From an uncultured Bacteroidota bacterium (lineage in GTDB: Bacteria; Bacteroidota; Bacteroidia; Bacteroidales; 4484-276), in the NCBI GenBank assembly GCA_903944895.1, contig CAJATL010000097.1, forward strand, positions 1 through 53,274: a stretch of 53,274 nucleotides of DNA, written 5' to 3'. The notes below the pieces were generated by a model that had not been told where the DNA came from, searched no databases, and saw nothing but the letters and a program-made list of their open reading frames with translations. Of the stretch, positions 8,916 through 19,300 are shown one piece after another (within the stretch, counting starts at the first letter, position 1; each line of letters starts with the position of its first letter). A program made the position numbers and the translations under genes.

Positions 8916-11108
8916 ATGAAAAAAATAATATTTCCGGTACTACTGATCTTTCTGCTGCTGTCGGCCTTTAGGGGCATGGCACAGCCGATTCAGCTCCGAA
9001 TTCCGGCGCTTACATCAACTGTTGGAAACGCTGTTGATGTGCCTGTTTATGTTGATAATTCGGTAACAGGTTTAAATGTTTTTGCCTATCAGCTTAAAAT
9101 AACATACAACAGCAATTACATCAATTATACTTCCATCGAAATTGTCGGAACCATGGTACAAAGCTGGGGAAGCCCGATGGTAAACAGCACAACTCCAGGA
9201 ACGCTTATACTTGCCGGAGCAGGAACTTCACCACTCATCGGAACGGGTGTGTTGTTTTACATTCGCTTCCAGTGCATTTCGGCAGGGACATCTTCGCTCA
9301 ATTTTAACGGCGGCGCAGCAAGCAATTTTTTTAATGAAGGCACGCCGGTAATGACTTTTGTAAATGGCAGCCTGGTTGTTAACGCGCTTCCTACCATCAC
9401 CGTTTCGCCAAATACGGCACTGCTTTCGGTTGGAGAAACACAGCAGTTTACAGTAAGCGGCGGCACTGCGCCTTACACCTGGGGAATAACCAATCCTGCT
9501 GTGGCATCAATCAGCACATCCGGGTTACTTACAGCTACTGCGGCAGGCTTTACGCAGGTTTCAGCTACTGATAATAACGGAATTACTGATCTGACTAACG
9601 GTGATATCGAAATCAGGGCTATGAAACTGACGTTTCCAACAACAAGTGCTTTACAGGGAACCATTGTCGAAATTCCGGTGAATGTAACAAACCTCTCTGG
9701 TCTGGGCTGTGTTTCGGGGAATTTTACAGTTACCTTTAACCAGAATATTCTTACGGCAACAGGTTATAATACAACCGGTACTTTGTTGAGCGGTTACCCG
9801 AATATTACAATCAACAACGCTATTGGTGGAACCGTGCAAATTGCTTTTGCAGGGACGATCCCGTTAAGCGGAAGTGGCATATTAATTAACCTGCAGTTTC
9901 AGGTTTCATCGGTAAATACCGGAACTTCAGCGTTGAACTTTACATCGGCACAATTTAATGAAACCATGCTTGCAAAGACTGTAAACGGAAGTTTTTCGAC
10001 CATCAACCTGCCTGCCATCACCATTTCGCCAAATACTTTTACAATGGTTGCCGGTGAAACCAAACAATTTACGGCAAGCGGGGGTACGGCTCCTTATTCC
10101 TGGAAATCTTCCGATAATTTGCTTGCAACAGTAAATGCCACCGGATTGTTAACGGCAAACCGTGGTGGAATTGTAATGCTAACTGCCACCGACAATAACG
10201 GTGCATCGGGTACTGGCGGAAACATAACTATCTACGACACTTATGTTTCAGTACTTTCATCAGGAGTTGTGCCCGGTTCTGTTATTGATTTGCCAATAGC
10301 AATGTCAAGCTTACCTGCCGGTAAATCGGTGTATTCAGTTGAAGGAACCATCAGTTATAAATCACCCGAACTCGCTGCCCTCGACATTATAAGCACCGGC
10401 ACGATGACTTCAGGCTGGACATTTTCGAAAAATGTTTCAGGCAACAAAATAACTTTTGCAGGCGCCGGTACGACAAATTTCAGCGGACCAGGAACAATGT
10501 TTTACATCAGGTTTCAAACCACCGCAAATTTAACCCTGGGTGAAGTGGCTTACGTGAATATTGACAATATACTTTTAAACGAGGGCGATCCTTCGGCGCG
10601 CATTCAAAATGGCGCTATCACAGGAAGCTCACCTGCAACCGAGTCGTTAACTTTATCTGCTGGCTGGTCTGGAATTTCAGCGTATCTTTCCCCTTCAGAT
10701 CCAAACATTGTTAACATGTTTGCACCTGTTCAGTCTAATTTGTTGATGCTTTATAATTCGACTACTACCTATTCGCCGCCGTTGGGAATTTTACCAGTAA
10801 ATCCCTGGAACGCTTCCTCGGGTTATTTTATTAAAATGAGTGCACCTCAAACATTCGTCGTTTCGGGAATACAAAATACCAACAAAACGCTCAACTTGTC
10901 TGCCGGATGGAATCTGATACCCGTAATAAGCAGCACACCGGTGAATTGTGCGGGTTTATTGTCAGGAGTTAATTTCGTTATCATTAAGGAAGCTGTCGGT
11001 ATAAAAATGTACTGGCCTGCAAGTGCCATTCAAACACTTACAACATTGCAGCCTGGTAACTCTTACCTGATTTATATGAACAGCGCCGGGAATATCGTAT
11101 TTCCTTAG
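8916..11108 (+). CDS. Secreted protein with three cohesin-like domains, two Ig-like (Big_2) domains and a C-terminal GWSGIS module
   Basis: A 730-aa product from the ATG at 8916 (an in-frame TTG at 8907 is less likely because the signal peptide MKKIIFPVLLIFLLLSAFRG starts at the ATG). The order is: cohesin-like 1 (about 24-157), Big_2-like (158-235, TITVSPNTALLSVGETQQF), cohesin-like 2 (236-365), Big_2-like (366-440, same motif), cohesin-like 3 (441-572). The C-terminal module at 583-730 is shared with three other proteins in the window. Each cohesin-like unit has the VDVPVYVxN...F.YQLKITY...AGAGT pattern of cohesins. No T9SS domain is present, yet the protein is exported. Downstream of the dockerin-bearing protein and probably co-transcribed, it looks like a small scaffoldin. 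Whether its cohesins bind that dockerin is inference. Confidence 0.8.
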   Translation: MKKIIFPVLLIFLLLSAFRGMAQPIQLRIPALTSTVGNAVDVPVYVDNSVTGLNVFAYQLKITYNSNYINYTSIEIVGTMVQSWGSPMVNSTTPGTLILAGAGTSPLIGTGVLFYIRFQCISAGTSSLNFNGGAASNFFNEGTPVMTFVNGSLVVNALPTITVSPNTALLSVGETQQFTVSGGTAPYTWGITNPAVASISTSGLLTATAAGFTQVSATDNNGITDLTNGDIEIRAMKLTFPTTSALQGTIVEIPVNVTNLSGLGCVSGNFTVTFNQNILTATGYNTTGTLLSGYPNITINNAIGGTVQIAFAGTIPLSGSGILINLQFQVSSVNTGTSALNFTSAQFNETMLAKTVNGSFSTINLPAITISPNTFTMVAGETKQFTASGGTAPYSWKSSDNLLATVNATGLLTANRGGIVMLTATDNNGASGTGGNITIYDTYVSVLSSGVVPGSVIDLPIAMSSLPAGKSVYSVEGTISYKSPELAALDIISTGTMTSGWTFSKNVSGNKITFAGAGTTNFSGPGTMFYIRFQTTANLTLGEVAYVNIDNILLNEGDPSARIQNGAITGSSPATESLTLSAGWSGISAYLSPSDPNIVNMFAPVQSNLLMLYNSTTTYSPPLGILPVNPWNASSGYFIKMSAPQTFVVSGIQNTNKTLNLSAGWNLIPVISSTPVNCAGLLSGVNFVIIKEAVGIKMYWPASAIQTLTTLQPGNSYLIYMNSAGNIVFP

Positions 11109-11140
11109 TAATCGATCTAAAAGGGAAAACAAATCATACT

Positions 11141-11186
11141 AAACCTGCTTCTGAATCACATTTGGTGCTTTGGAAGCAGGTTTTTA
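11141..11186 (+). terminator. Rho-independent terminator after the cohesin gene
   Basis: AAACCTGCTTC (11141-11151) pairs with GAAGCAGGTTT (11173-11183) and is followed by T residues, 33 bp past the stop codon. It ends the beta-helix/cohesin operon. Confidence 0.8.
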
Positions 11187-12201
11187 CGTATTGAAAAGTA
11201 TCTTCAATAATTGTATTCCTTTTCTCTTGCACGGTAATTATTCCAGAAATCAATAAAAAAAACTTCAAGCTTCAAGCTTCTTTTTCACTACCGGCTCAGT
11301 AGAATTATTCAAAAACCCTGATCCTCTTGATTTCCTTCGTCACTCAGACTTCGATGTGAACATAGTTGAGCGCCGGCTGACCAAACTGAATAATAATCAG
11401 ACAGCATCGATTTTTTCAGGATATCCAAAGGAGAAAAGAAATCACCAGTAACACAAACAGCGGTTAAGCTCATCATTCTATCCAAAACTGCTCATTTTTT
11501 TAATTCGATGTATTTGGATTTTTGGAGCAGCAAGTTTTCGCTGAAATGGAAATTTTGGAGGTGGCTTTTACCTTTTTATTCATCACAAGGTCTTAAATGA
11601 TCTCCAAAGCCAGTGTATACACTTAATGGCTCCAGCCTTGAGTAGTGCGTGTTTTGACAGGGTTTTGCCGAAGAATTACTTAAAACTTAAATTACTACTC
11701 ATCCAGGCTGATTTTTTTAAAACAACCACGAATTGAAGAATTGTAAATTTTTAGAAAATAATTTGCAAACTATTCATTATTAATGTTTAAAAAACCTAAT
11801 GATGAATGTTTGATGTAATGAGCTTTGGTATTTGATGAAATTTTGATGATACAAAAAATTAGGAAAAGCATTACACGTAACTATAATTTAGCAGAGCATT
11901 TTTGAAAAAATCTGAAGTTTAAGGTTTAAAAATTTCTGGTTTTGGATAAGGGTTGCCGAAATGCTGAAATCGGAGAATAATTTAGAATTCCGGAGATGTT
12001 GATGAGAAACGGCTGCTTTATTTTAGTATTGTATTGCTCTGGATTTTTTTTAAAAATGTAAACAGTTGATAATATGTCTGACCGGTTTTGGAATTTCAGT
12101 CCTGGCTCAGAAAATAAAATGGCATCGGATTTTTAACAGTATTTCTACAAAACAAAAACTACAACAAGCAAGCTTGCAAAAAAATGAAGGGATTTTTAAT
12201 C
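11187..12201. other. AT-rich 1-kb intergenic region
   Basis: There is no credible gene on either strand between the cohesin terminator and the GH81 start. One plus-strand stretch (about 11250-11450) stays open for about 60 codons but has no start codon and a stop just upstream. A short direct repeat of CTTCAAG occurs near 11265. The region must carry the promoter of the GH81 operon, but no clear TAnnTTTG box stands out. Confidence 0.5.
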
Positions 12202-15200
12202 ATGAAAAAACTAACTGTATTATTTTTAATTATGCTCTTCTTTGCATGCGTGCAGGAGGGTTTTAGCCAATTTGTACCAGTCGGGAGTGGAAGTTACACC
12301 ACCGTTTTTCCGGGTGTTGATGAGATGGGCAGGAATTCTTTTCCTTCCGGAACTCCGTTTTTAAGTGGTAATGCTTTGGGAAAACCCGTCCCTACCAGCG
12401 ACTGGTGGTCGGCATTGATGAAGAATGGCCAGGCATCCAACCTTTTTAATTATCCTTTTACGATGAAAACTCTCAACCAGGGTTTACTCGTAACATATAT
12501 TCCGTTTGGTGTGATTGACGATATTCAGCCTGTTATTGTTGGAGTTAGCGGACTGTCGGCAAGTAATACCACTATTTCCGACTTTTCGGATTGGACGGTA
12601 ACGATGGCCTGGAACAATGGAGCGCATCATTTCGATGCAACCTCGGGTATTGGGATGCCCTTTTTATATTTTACCAAAAACACCGGCGATGTGGCTCAGG
12701 TAACCGTCAATCAAGGTACGGTCACTGTTTCAGGTGAAATGCTGATTCTGACAAACATCAGAAACGGAGCCGACTTCGCTGTTTATGCTCCGGTGGGAAG
12801 CACCTGGACGCAGAACGGATCAGTTTATACTTCCACCCTGAACGGCAAAAATTACTGGTCGCTTGGCTTTATCCCGCTCACGGCTTCAAATGTAACAACC
12901 GTAGCCAACGAATACAAAAAATACGCCTACGTTTTTCCGGTAAAAACCACTGCCAATTATAGCTATGATGAGAGTACTTCGGTAATGCGGACAGATTTTA
13001 ATGTTGAAACCGTTGTAAAAGAAGGCAGCGAAACAAACATGCTTCTCGGCCTGCTTCCGCACCAGTGGGCGCATCTCGCCGACGATTCGCCGGTTCCTGA
13101 TAAATATAGTTACGCCATGATTCGCGGTGAAATGAAAACCATGGCCGGGAATAGTTTTAGTGTCGAAAATACCTTTCACGGAATTTTGCCGACAATGCCT
13201 TATGTCGATTTTTATAGCAGCGACTTTTTGCCTGATGCTTTAACCGAAAAAATCGAAAATTTACAAAACAGCACTTTGGCAACCTGGACAGATTCTTACA
13301 ACGAAGGCCAGGTAATTAACCAACTGATGCAAACAGCACGCATTGCCGATTTGATGGGAAATACCACCGCCCTTAACCTGATGCTGACTACCATAAAAAC
13401 CCGTCTCGAAGACTGGTTTAAAGCAGAACCGGAAGAAGTTGCCTTTATCTTTTTCTATAATTCAACCTGGTCAGCAATGATTGGTTATCCTGCCGGTTAT
13501 GGTCAGGATGGTGGTTTGAACGACCATCATTTCCATTGGGGATATTTTATTCAGGCCTGTGCGTTTATCGAACAATACGAACCAGGCTGGGCTGACGACT
13601 GGGGCGGAATGGTGAATTTGCTCGTTCGTGATGCCGCTGGCAGCGATCGCAACGACCCGATGTTCCCGTATCTGCGAAACTTCAGCCCATACCACGGACA
13701 CAGTTGGGCCGATGGCTTTGCCAATAATCCGCAGGGAAACAACCAGGAATCGAGTTCCGAAAGCATGGTTTTCAATGCCTCGCTCATTCAATGGGGCGAA
13801 GCAACCGGAAATACTGCTATCCGCGACCTGGGTATCTATCTTTACACCACCGAGCAAACCGGAATCGAAGAATATTACATGGACACCCAGCACCGGAATT
13901 TCCCGCCATCACAGCAATATGCGCTGGTTTCGCGCGTGTGGGGAAATTCATTTGACAATGGAACATTTTGGACGGCTGATATAGCCGCTTCTTACGGCAT
14001 CGAACTTTATCCCATCCAGGGTGGCTCTATTTATCTTGGGCTTGACACCGTTTATGTTGATTTGCTCTGGAATGAAATGGCACAGAATACCGGAATTATG
14101 AGCAACCAGGTAAATCCGAACCTGTGGCACGACATTTATTGGGAATACCTGGCCTTTATCAATCCGGCGCAGGCCATCGAAATGTATAATTCCTTCCCGA
14201 ACCGTGAAATAAAATTTGGGATTTCAGATGCCCAAACCTACCATTGGCTTCATGCCATGAATGCGCTTGGAAAAGTGAATGCAGGCATTACCGCCGATAA
14301 TCCGTGTGCTGTAGCATTTATTAAAAACGGGCAGGTCAACTATGTGGCTCAGAATTATTCGGATTCACCGGTCACAGTGACTTTTTCGACAGGTTTTCAA
14401 TTGCAGGTACCAGCCCGTAAAATGGTAACCAGCATGGATTGCGCATTTACAGGTATTGTAACCTCTTCATTTCCGAAATCCTATGTTGGCGGAAGCGTGA
14501 AGTTAGATGCAGCTATTTCGGGCGGAACACCAACCAAAGTTGAATTTATGGATGGAGCTACTTCGCTCGGAACACTTACTGCCGCTCCTTTTACAATGAA
14601 TGCGACGAATCTGCAGTTGGGCATCCATCATTTTTATGCCAAAATTTATGATCAGGAAAAATTCAGTATTACAAATACTGCGCAGGTTCAGGTTGGTGAC
14701 CAATTGCCTTACACCGGAACTGTGTTTGCAATTCCCGGAATTATTGAACCTGGAAAATATGATATTTTTGAAGGTGGCAAAGGTCAAAACATTGCCTATT
14801 TAGATGTTACCACGGGCAACTCAGGCGATTTCAGAATGAGCGAATCCGTTGATGCTTCATTAAATGCCACCGAAGGCGCAACAGTTGGCTGGATTTCGTC
14901 GGGCGAATGGTTGGAATTTACGGTGAATGTTGCACAACCCGGCCTGTATTCTCTTGCTTTTCGCTATGCTTCTGGCAATACTGCCGGTGGAGGGCCATTT
15001 CATCTCGAATTGGACGGCCAGATTATTTCGGATAATATTGCTGTTCCTACAACTAATAACTGGAATACCTGGGCAACAAAAACAGTGACCGGAATTCCAC
15101 TCACCGATGGTGAACATATTTTAAGAGTAGCTTTTTCGGCAGGCGAGTTTAATCTCGGTAAGATGACTTTTACCCGTACTGGCAATCTGAATTTTAGTTA

Positions 15201-16329
15201 TCCCACGGCAAATGCAGGCACCAACATCATGGTGGTTTTACCGCAAACTTCAGCAACGCTGGATGGTTCGGCCAGTATTGAATCCGGCGGAAATTCATTA
15301 ACCTATCTCTGGACGCAAAACTATGGCCCATCGGTGGTGCAAATTGCAGATCCAACCGCAATCCAGCCATTTATTGGCGATCTTGCCGAAGGAATGTACA
15401 GTTTTAAACTTACCGTAAAAAATCCCGAATTGCGCTCCGACGATGATGATGTTTTGGTTCTGGTAACTCCCTTTCAAAATGCGCCGCCAACGATTGCCAT
15501 CACCGCTCCATACAATAATTCGACATATACCCTGGGAGATCCTGTGACGATTTCGGCCAATGCCAGCGATTTTGACGGCACTATTCAAAAAGTAGATTTT
15601 TATGAAGGCAATAATTTTATAAGTACAGTTACTACAGCACCTTACACCACGCAGTGGAATCCGAATGTAGGAAGTTACCAGCTTTCGGCAAAAGCAACCG
15701 ATAATGATGGTGCCGAAACCACCTCGCAAATAATTAATGTTGTTATTGCTCCGCTGATGATGTGCAGCGAAACATCAAATGAAGCAACGCAAGGCACATT
15801 TACGGAGGGCTACATTTGTACCTACGAAACTGTTGGTACCAGCGTAATCATCACTTTTGAGCTGCTCGACGACAAAACCGGCGTAATTGCCTACTTATGG
15901 AAGCAAAATCCTTTTACCGAAGTTCAAATGACCAGTGTTGGCAATAATATCTTTGAGTACACCCTTACCGGTCAAACCATTGGTGTAACGCTGAGCTATG
16001 CCTGCAAATTTGCTTTTCCGGGTGGCATGGCCGTTACAAAATATATCTCGTACGAAGTCGGCGACAATTGTGTTCATATTGGAATCGAAGATCCTTCGGT
16101 ATCGCCGCTTATCTTATTCCCAAACCCCGTAATAAACGAATTAAATATCAGCAATATCAGCAAAGGCGCCACCATTTCGGTTTACGATTTAAACGGGAAG
16201 CTGCTGCTCACTAAAACTGCGCTTTCGGTAACCGAAAAAATGGATGTAAGTCCCCTGAATAAAGGGATTTATTTAATTAAAGTGATCGACGAAAAAACCA
16301 TCAGGACTATTAAAATGATTAAACAATAA
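12202..16329 (+). CDS. Secreted GH81 endo-beta-1,3-glucanase with Ig-like domains, CBM6 and T9SS domain
   Basis: A 1375-aa protein from the ATG at 12202 (an in-frame ATG 18 nt upstream only adds six residues before the signal peptide MKKLTVLFLIMLFFACVQ). The GH81 catalytic region is about 30-750. DGGLNDHHFHWGYF begins at D436, with the likely acid D441, and QESSSE holds E516 and E520, matching the GH81 catalytic signature. It then carries an Ig-like domain (750-840), a CBM6-like domain (about 841-985, GWISSGEWLEFTV ... HILRVAF), a PKD-like domain (1000-1088), another Ig-like domain (1095-1184) and a Cys-containing beta-sandwich (1186-1290). A type A T9SS domain fills 1299-1375. It should hydrolyse internal beta-1,3-glucan linkages (laminarin, curdlan, callose) outside the cell. 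The next gene starts 27 bp downstream, so it heads an operon with the giant binding proteins. Confidence 0.92.
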   Translation: MKKLTVLFLIMLFFACVQEGFSQFVPVGSGSYTTVFPGVDEMGRNSFPSGTPFLSGNALGKPVPTSDWWSALMKNGQASNLFNYPFTMKTLNQGLLVTYIPFGVIDDIQPVIVGVSGLSASNTTISDFSDWTVTMAWNNGAHHFDATSGIGMPFLYFTKNTGDVAQVTVNQGTVTVSGEMLILTNIRNGADFAVYAPVGSTWTQNGSVYTSTLNGKNYWSLGFIPLTASNVTTVANEYKKYAYVFPVKTTANYSYDESTSVMRTDFNVETVVKEGSETNMLLGLLPHQWAHLADDSPVPDKYSYAMIRGEMKTMAGNSFSVENTFHGILPTMPYVDFYSSDFLPDALTEKIENLQNSTLATWTDSYNEGQVINQLMQTARIADLMGNTTALNLMLTTIKTRLEDWFKAEPEEVAFIFFYNSTWSAMIGYPAGYGQDGGLNDHHFHWGYFIQACAFIEQYEPGWADDWGGMVNLLVRDAAGSDRNDPMFPYLRNFSPYHGHSWADGFANNPQGNNQESSSESMVFNASLIQWGEATGNTAIRDLGIYLYTTEQTGIEEYYMDTQHRNFPPSQQYALVSRVWGNSFDNGTFWTADIAASYGIELYPIQGGSIYLGLDTVYVDLLWNEMAQNTGIMSNQVNPNLWHDIYWEYLAFINPAQAIEMYNSFPNREIKFGISDAQTYHWLHAMNALGKVNAGITADNPCAVAFIKNGQVNYVAQNYSDSPVTVTFSTGFQLQVPARKMVTSMDCAFTGIVTSSFPKSYVGGSVKLDAAISGGTPTKVEFMDGATSLGTLTAAPFTMNATNLQLGIHHFYAKIYDQEKFSITNTAQVQVGDQLPYTGTVFAIPGIIEPGKYDIFEGGKGQNIAYLDVTTGNSGDFRMSESVDASLNATEGATVGWISSGEWLEFTVNVAQPGLYSLAFRYASGNTAGGGPFHLELDGQIISDNIAVPTTNNWNTWATKTVTGIPLTDGEHILRVAFSAGEFNLGKMTFTRTGNLNFSYPTANAGTNIMVVLPQTSATLDGSASIESGGNSLTYLWTQNYGPSVVQIADPTAIQPFIGDLAEGMYSFKLTVKNPELRSDDDDVLVLVTPFQNAPPTIAITAPYNNSTYTLGDPVTISANASDFDGTIQKVDFYEGNNFISTVTTAPYTTQWNPNVGSYQLSAKATDNDGAETTSQIINVVIAPLMMCSETSNEATQGTFTEGYICTYETVGTSVIITFELLDDKTGVIAYLWKQNPFTEVQMTSVGNNIFEYTLTGQTIGVTLSYACKFAFPGGMAVTKYISYEVGDNCVHIGIEDPSVSPLILFPNPVINELNISNISKGATISVYDLNGKLLLTKTALSVTEKMDVSPLNKGIYLIKVIDEKTIRTIKMIKQ

Positions 16330-16356
16330 ATTTAATATTCAATAAAAATTAACGTT

Positions 16357-19300
16357 ATGAAAAATTATTTACTCGTTTTTATGATGCTATTCGCGCTCAA
16401 TATTTTTGCGCAAAGCACACACACAATTGACTTTGAGCCAGGAGGAACCGGCACTGACTGGGTTTGGGTGGTTGCTAACAACGCCAGCAATCCTCCGCTT
16501 GAATTTGTTACCAATCCTAACAATACCGGCATCAATATAAGTGCGAAGGCAGCAAAATTTACCGCTAAGGTAGGAGGAGCCACATACGCAATGTGTTGGA
16601 CCGATGGAGATGGCGAGTTTACCTTTAATGCAGCAAACTCAACGGTAAAAATTATGGTCTATAAATCGCGTACAAGCGATGTCGGCATAAAATTCGAAGG
16701 CAGTAGCCCGGCTGTTGAATTAAAGGTTGCCAATACGTTAATCAACCAATGGCAGGAATTAACCTTCAATTTTACGGCTTCTATCGGAAACAAATACTCA
16801 AGGCTGGTCATTATGCCCGACTTTGCTGCCAGGACTGCAGATCAAATTGTTTACTTCGACAACATTAAGGTTCCTGATGGAGTGGTAACCGGTCCATTGC
16901 CTGAACCCACAACAGTTCCGCCGATCCCTTCCCACGCTCAGGTGGATGTAATTTCTGTTTACGGTGAGGCTTACACCAATCTGTCAGGAACAGATTTTAC
17001 CCCAAATTGGGGACAAACAACATCAGTTACTGTTGATTACATGGCTGCCGGAAACAAAACACTAAGGTACCAAAACCTGAACTATCAGGGCACACAATAC
17101 TCAAATCAGAATGTTTCGGGTTATGAATATTTGCATGTTGATTTCTGGACACCTAATTCGACAGCGCTAAAGTTTTTCCTCATCAGCCCGGGTGCCGAAA
17201 CTTTCTATACACTTCCAATTACCACCAACCAATGGGTAAGTGTGGATATCCCATTGACCCATTTTGTTCCACCGGTGAATCTTGCCAATGTTTTCCAGTT
17301 TAAAGTTGATGGAAACGGAACAGTGTATTTCGACAACTTGTATTTCTGGAAAAGCCCATCCGCACCTGGCTTTGATGCTACATTGAGCGATCTCAAGGTT
17401 GATGGAGTGACCATTGATGGATTTTCGCCATTAATACAGGAATACACGATGGAGTTGCCCGAAGGAACTACTCAGGTGCCTGTTCTTACCGCAACTACCA
17501 ATGACCCCCAAGCGACCCACATTGTTAATAATGTTGCATCCTTACCAGGAACCTCCGAAGTTGTGGTAACCTCAGCCAACGGCAGTGTCGTAAAAACATA
17601 TTTAGTCGAATTTACAGTTGCCGGGCCGGTAACCGGATCGGAATACTGTGAAACAGAAGTATATCATTTTGGAAATCCTTTGGAGGTAGCTTCGGCAATT
17701 TTTCTTACCATTACAAATTCAGGTGCCAACTCAATGCTTGTCGAAATCGAATCGGCTAATGATGATCCCGTGGATCTTTTAATCATAACCGGTGGCAGCG
17801 GAGCAACAATTTCAGGCGAAAACACCATAATTCCCGGCAAAATCAGCCGGACGTTAAACTGGGCTTCCAATCCTCCTGTTGATGTTATCCTTAATGTTTT
17901 GTGGAGCAAAGTCTCCTTTGGAGGCAACTGGATGCTGATTGAAGGCCAAATCACGGTACCTTTTGAGGCAAGCTGTGGCGCCATCGAACCAAAACCTTAC
18001 CTGGCGCTTGATATACAGGATGACTTCGAAAATAGCGGCTGGGGAAACATCTCCAACTGGAAATTCCAGGATGCTGCTACACTTGCTAATCTGGTAATTA
18101 CCACTGATCCGGTAATTACCACAAATCACGTGGCCGATTACGACCGCTCGGGAACTTTCGATTATACCAACGCCCAGTTTACACTCAATCACCGCATGGA
18201 TCTCACCTCACGCAATAGGTTTGAAATGAGGGTGTATTTCCCTTCCAGCAACGATTACACGGGAACACTCACCCCGACAGCCGCAATCAAACTGCAAAAT
18301 AGCCTGCTTGGCGCTAATGCATGGACAACCCAGACTGTAAAGTCTAAAACGATTACCCAGTTTGACCAGTGGGTAACCCTTGAATTCGATTTTACCACCC
18401 AAGCCGATAGCGTTAATTATGACCAGATCGTGGTACAACTTGGAGGCGAAAATCATTTTACACCGGCACAGTTCTATTTTGATATGTTCAGGTTGTTGCC
18501 TGCTACTACTTTTGTTGTAGCTGATTTCACTGCCACTCCGCGTTCTGGTTATGCGCCCTTAACTGTTCAGTTTAGCGACTATTCAACCGGTACTCCAACA
18601 AGTTGGAAATGGGATTTTAATAATGATGGCATAATTGATTCACAAGTGCAAAATCCTACCTACACCTACCAAACACCGGGTGTGTATTCGGTTAAATTAA
18701 AGGCAGAAACCCTTTTCAAGACAAATGAAATTACAAAATCGAATTATATCACCGTTTCAGAACTGGTGCTGCCCAATTATACTTACACCAATTTTGATGA
18801 CCAGATTAATGTTGAATTTTCGGGATTGCCTAATAATCCTGAAACAGTTGTCAATCCTGATGCTTCGGGGATTAATACAAGCGCAAATGTTGGAAAATGG
18901 GTAAGATCAGCGGGACTTGATTCGCATATTTTTACGGTTCTTGATTCAAAAATTGATTTCACCGGCGGGCAGGTTTTCCACCTGAAACTACATTCCCCGG
19001 TAATTGGTAACGTTTTGTTCAAGCTCGAAGATAACCTCAATGTGGCTTTGCCGGTCGAACGTTCGGTCGCAATTACAAAGTTAAATCAGTGGGAAAATCT
19101 GGTATTTAATTTTGCAGGAACGGGTTCTGGTTTATATGATAAAATTACCATTTTTATTGATTTTGGTTCGGCCAATGACAATACTTTCTATTTTGACGAT
19201 TTGCTGGGACCTATTTTGGAAGTCCCTGTTGTTGAAAAGCCTTACCTCGCTTTAGATGTACAGGATAATTTTGAAAACGATGGATACGCCACCATTTCCG

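Noticed and set aside
8907-8916. TTG start for the three-cohesin protein
   Set aside because: The ATG nine bases on gives a standard signal peptide start (MKKIIFPVLL); the same reasoning removes the TTG starts at 29101, 33995 and 49732.
11248-11452. Open stretch of about 60 codons (KNPDPLDFLRHSDFDVNIVERR...) in the 1-kb spacer
   Set aside because: It looks faintly protein-like but has no start codon, a stop directly upstream and no recognisable family; at most a gene relic.
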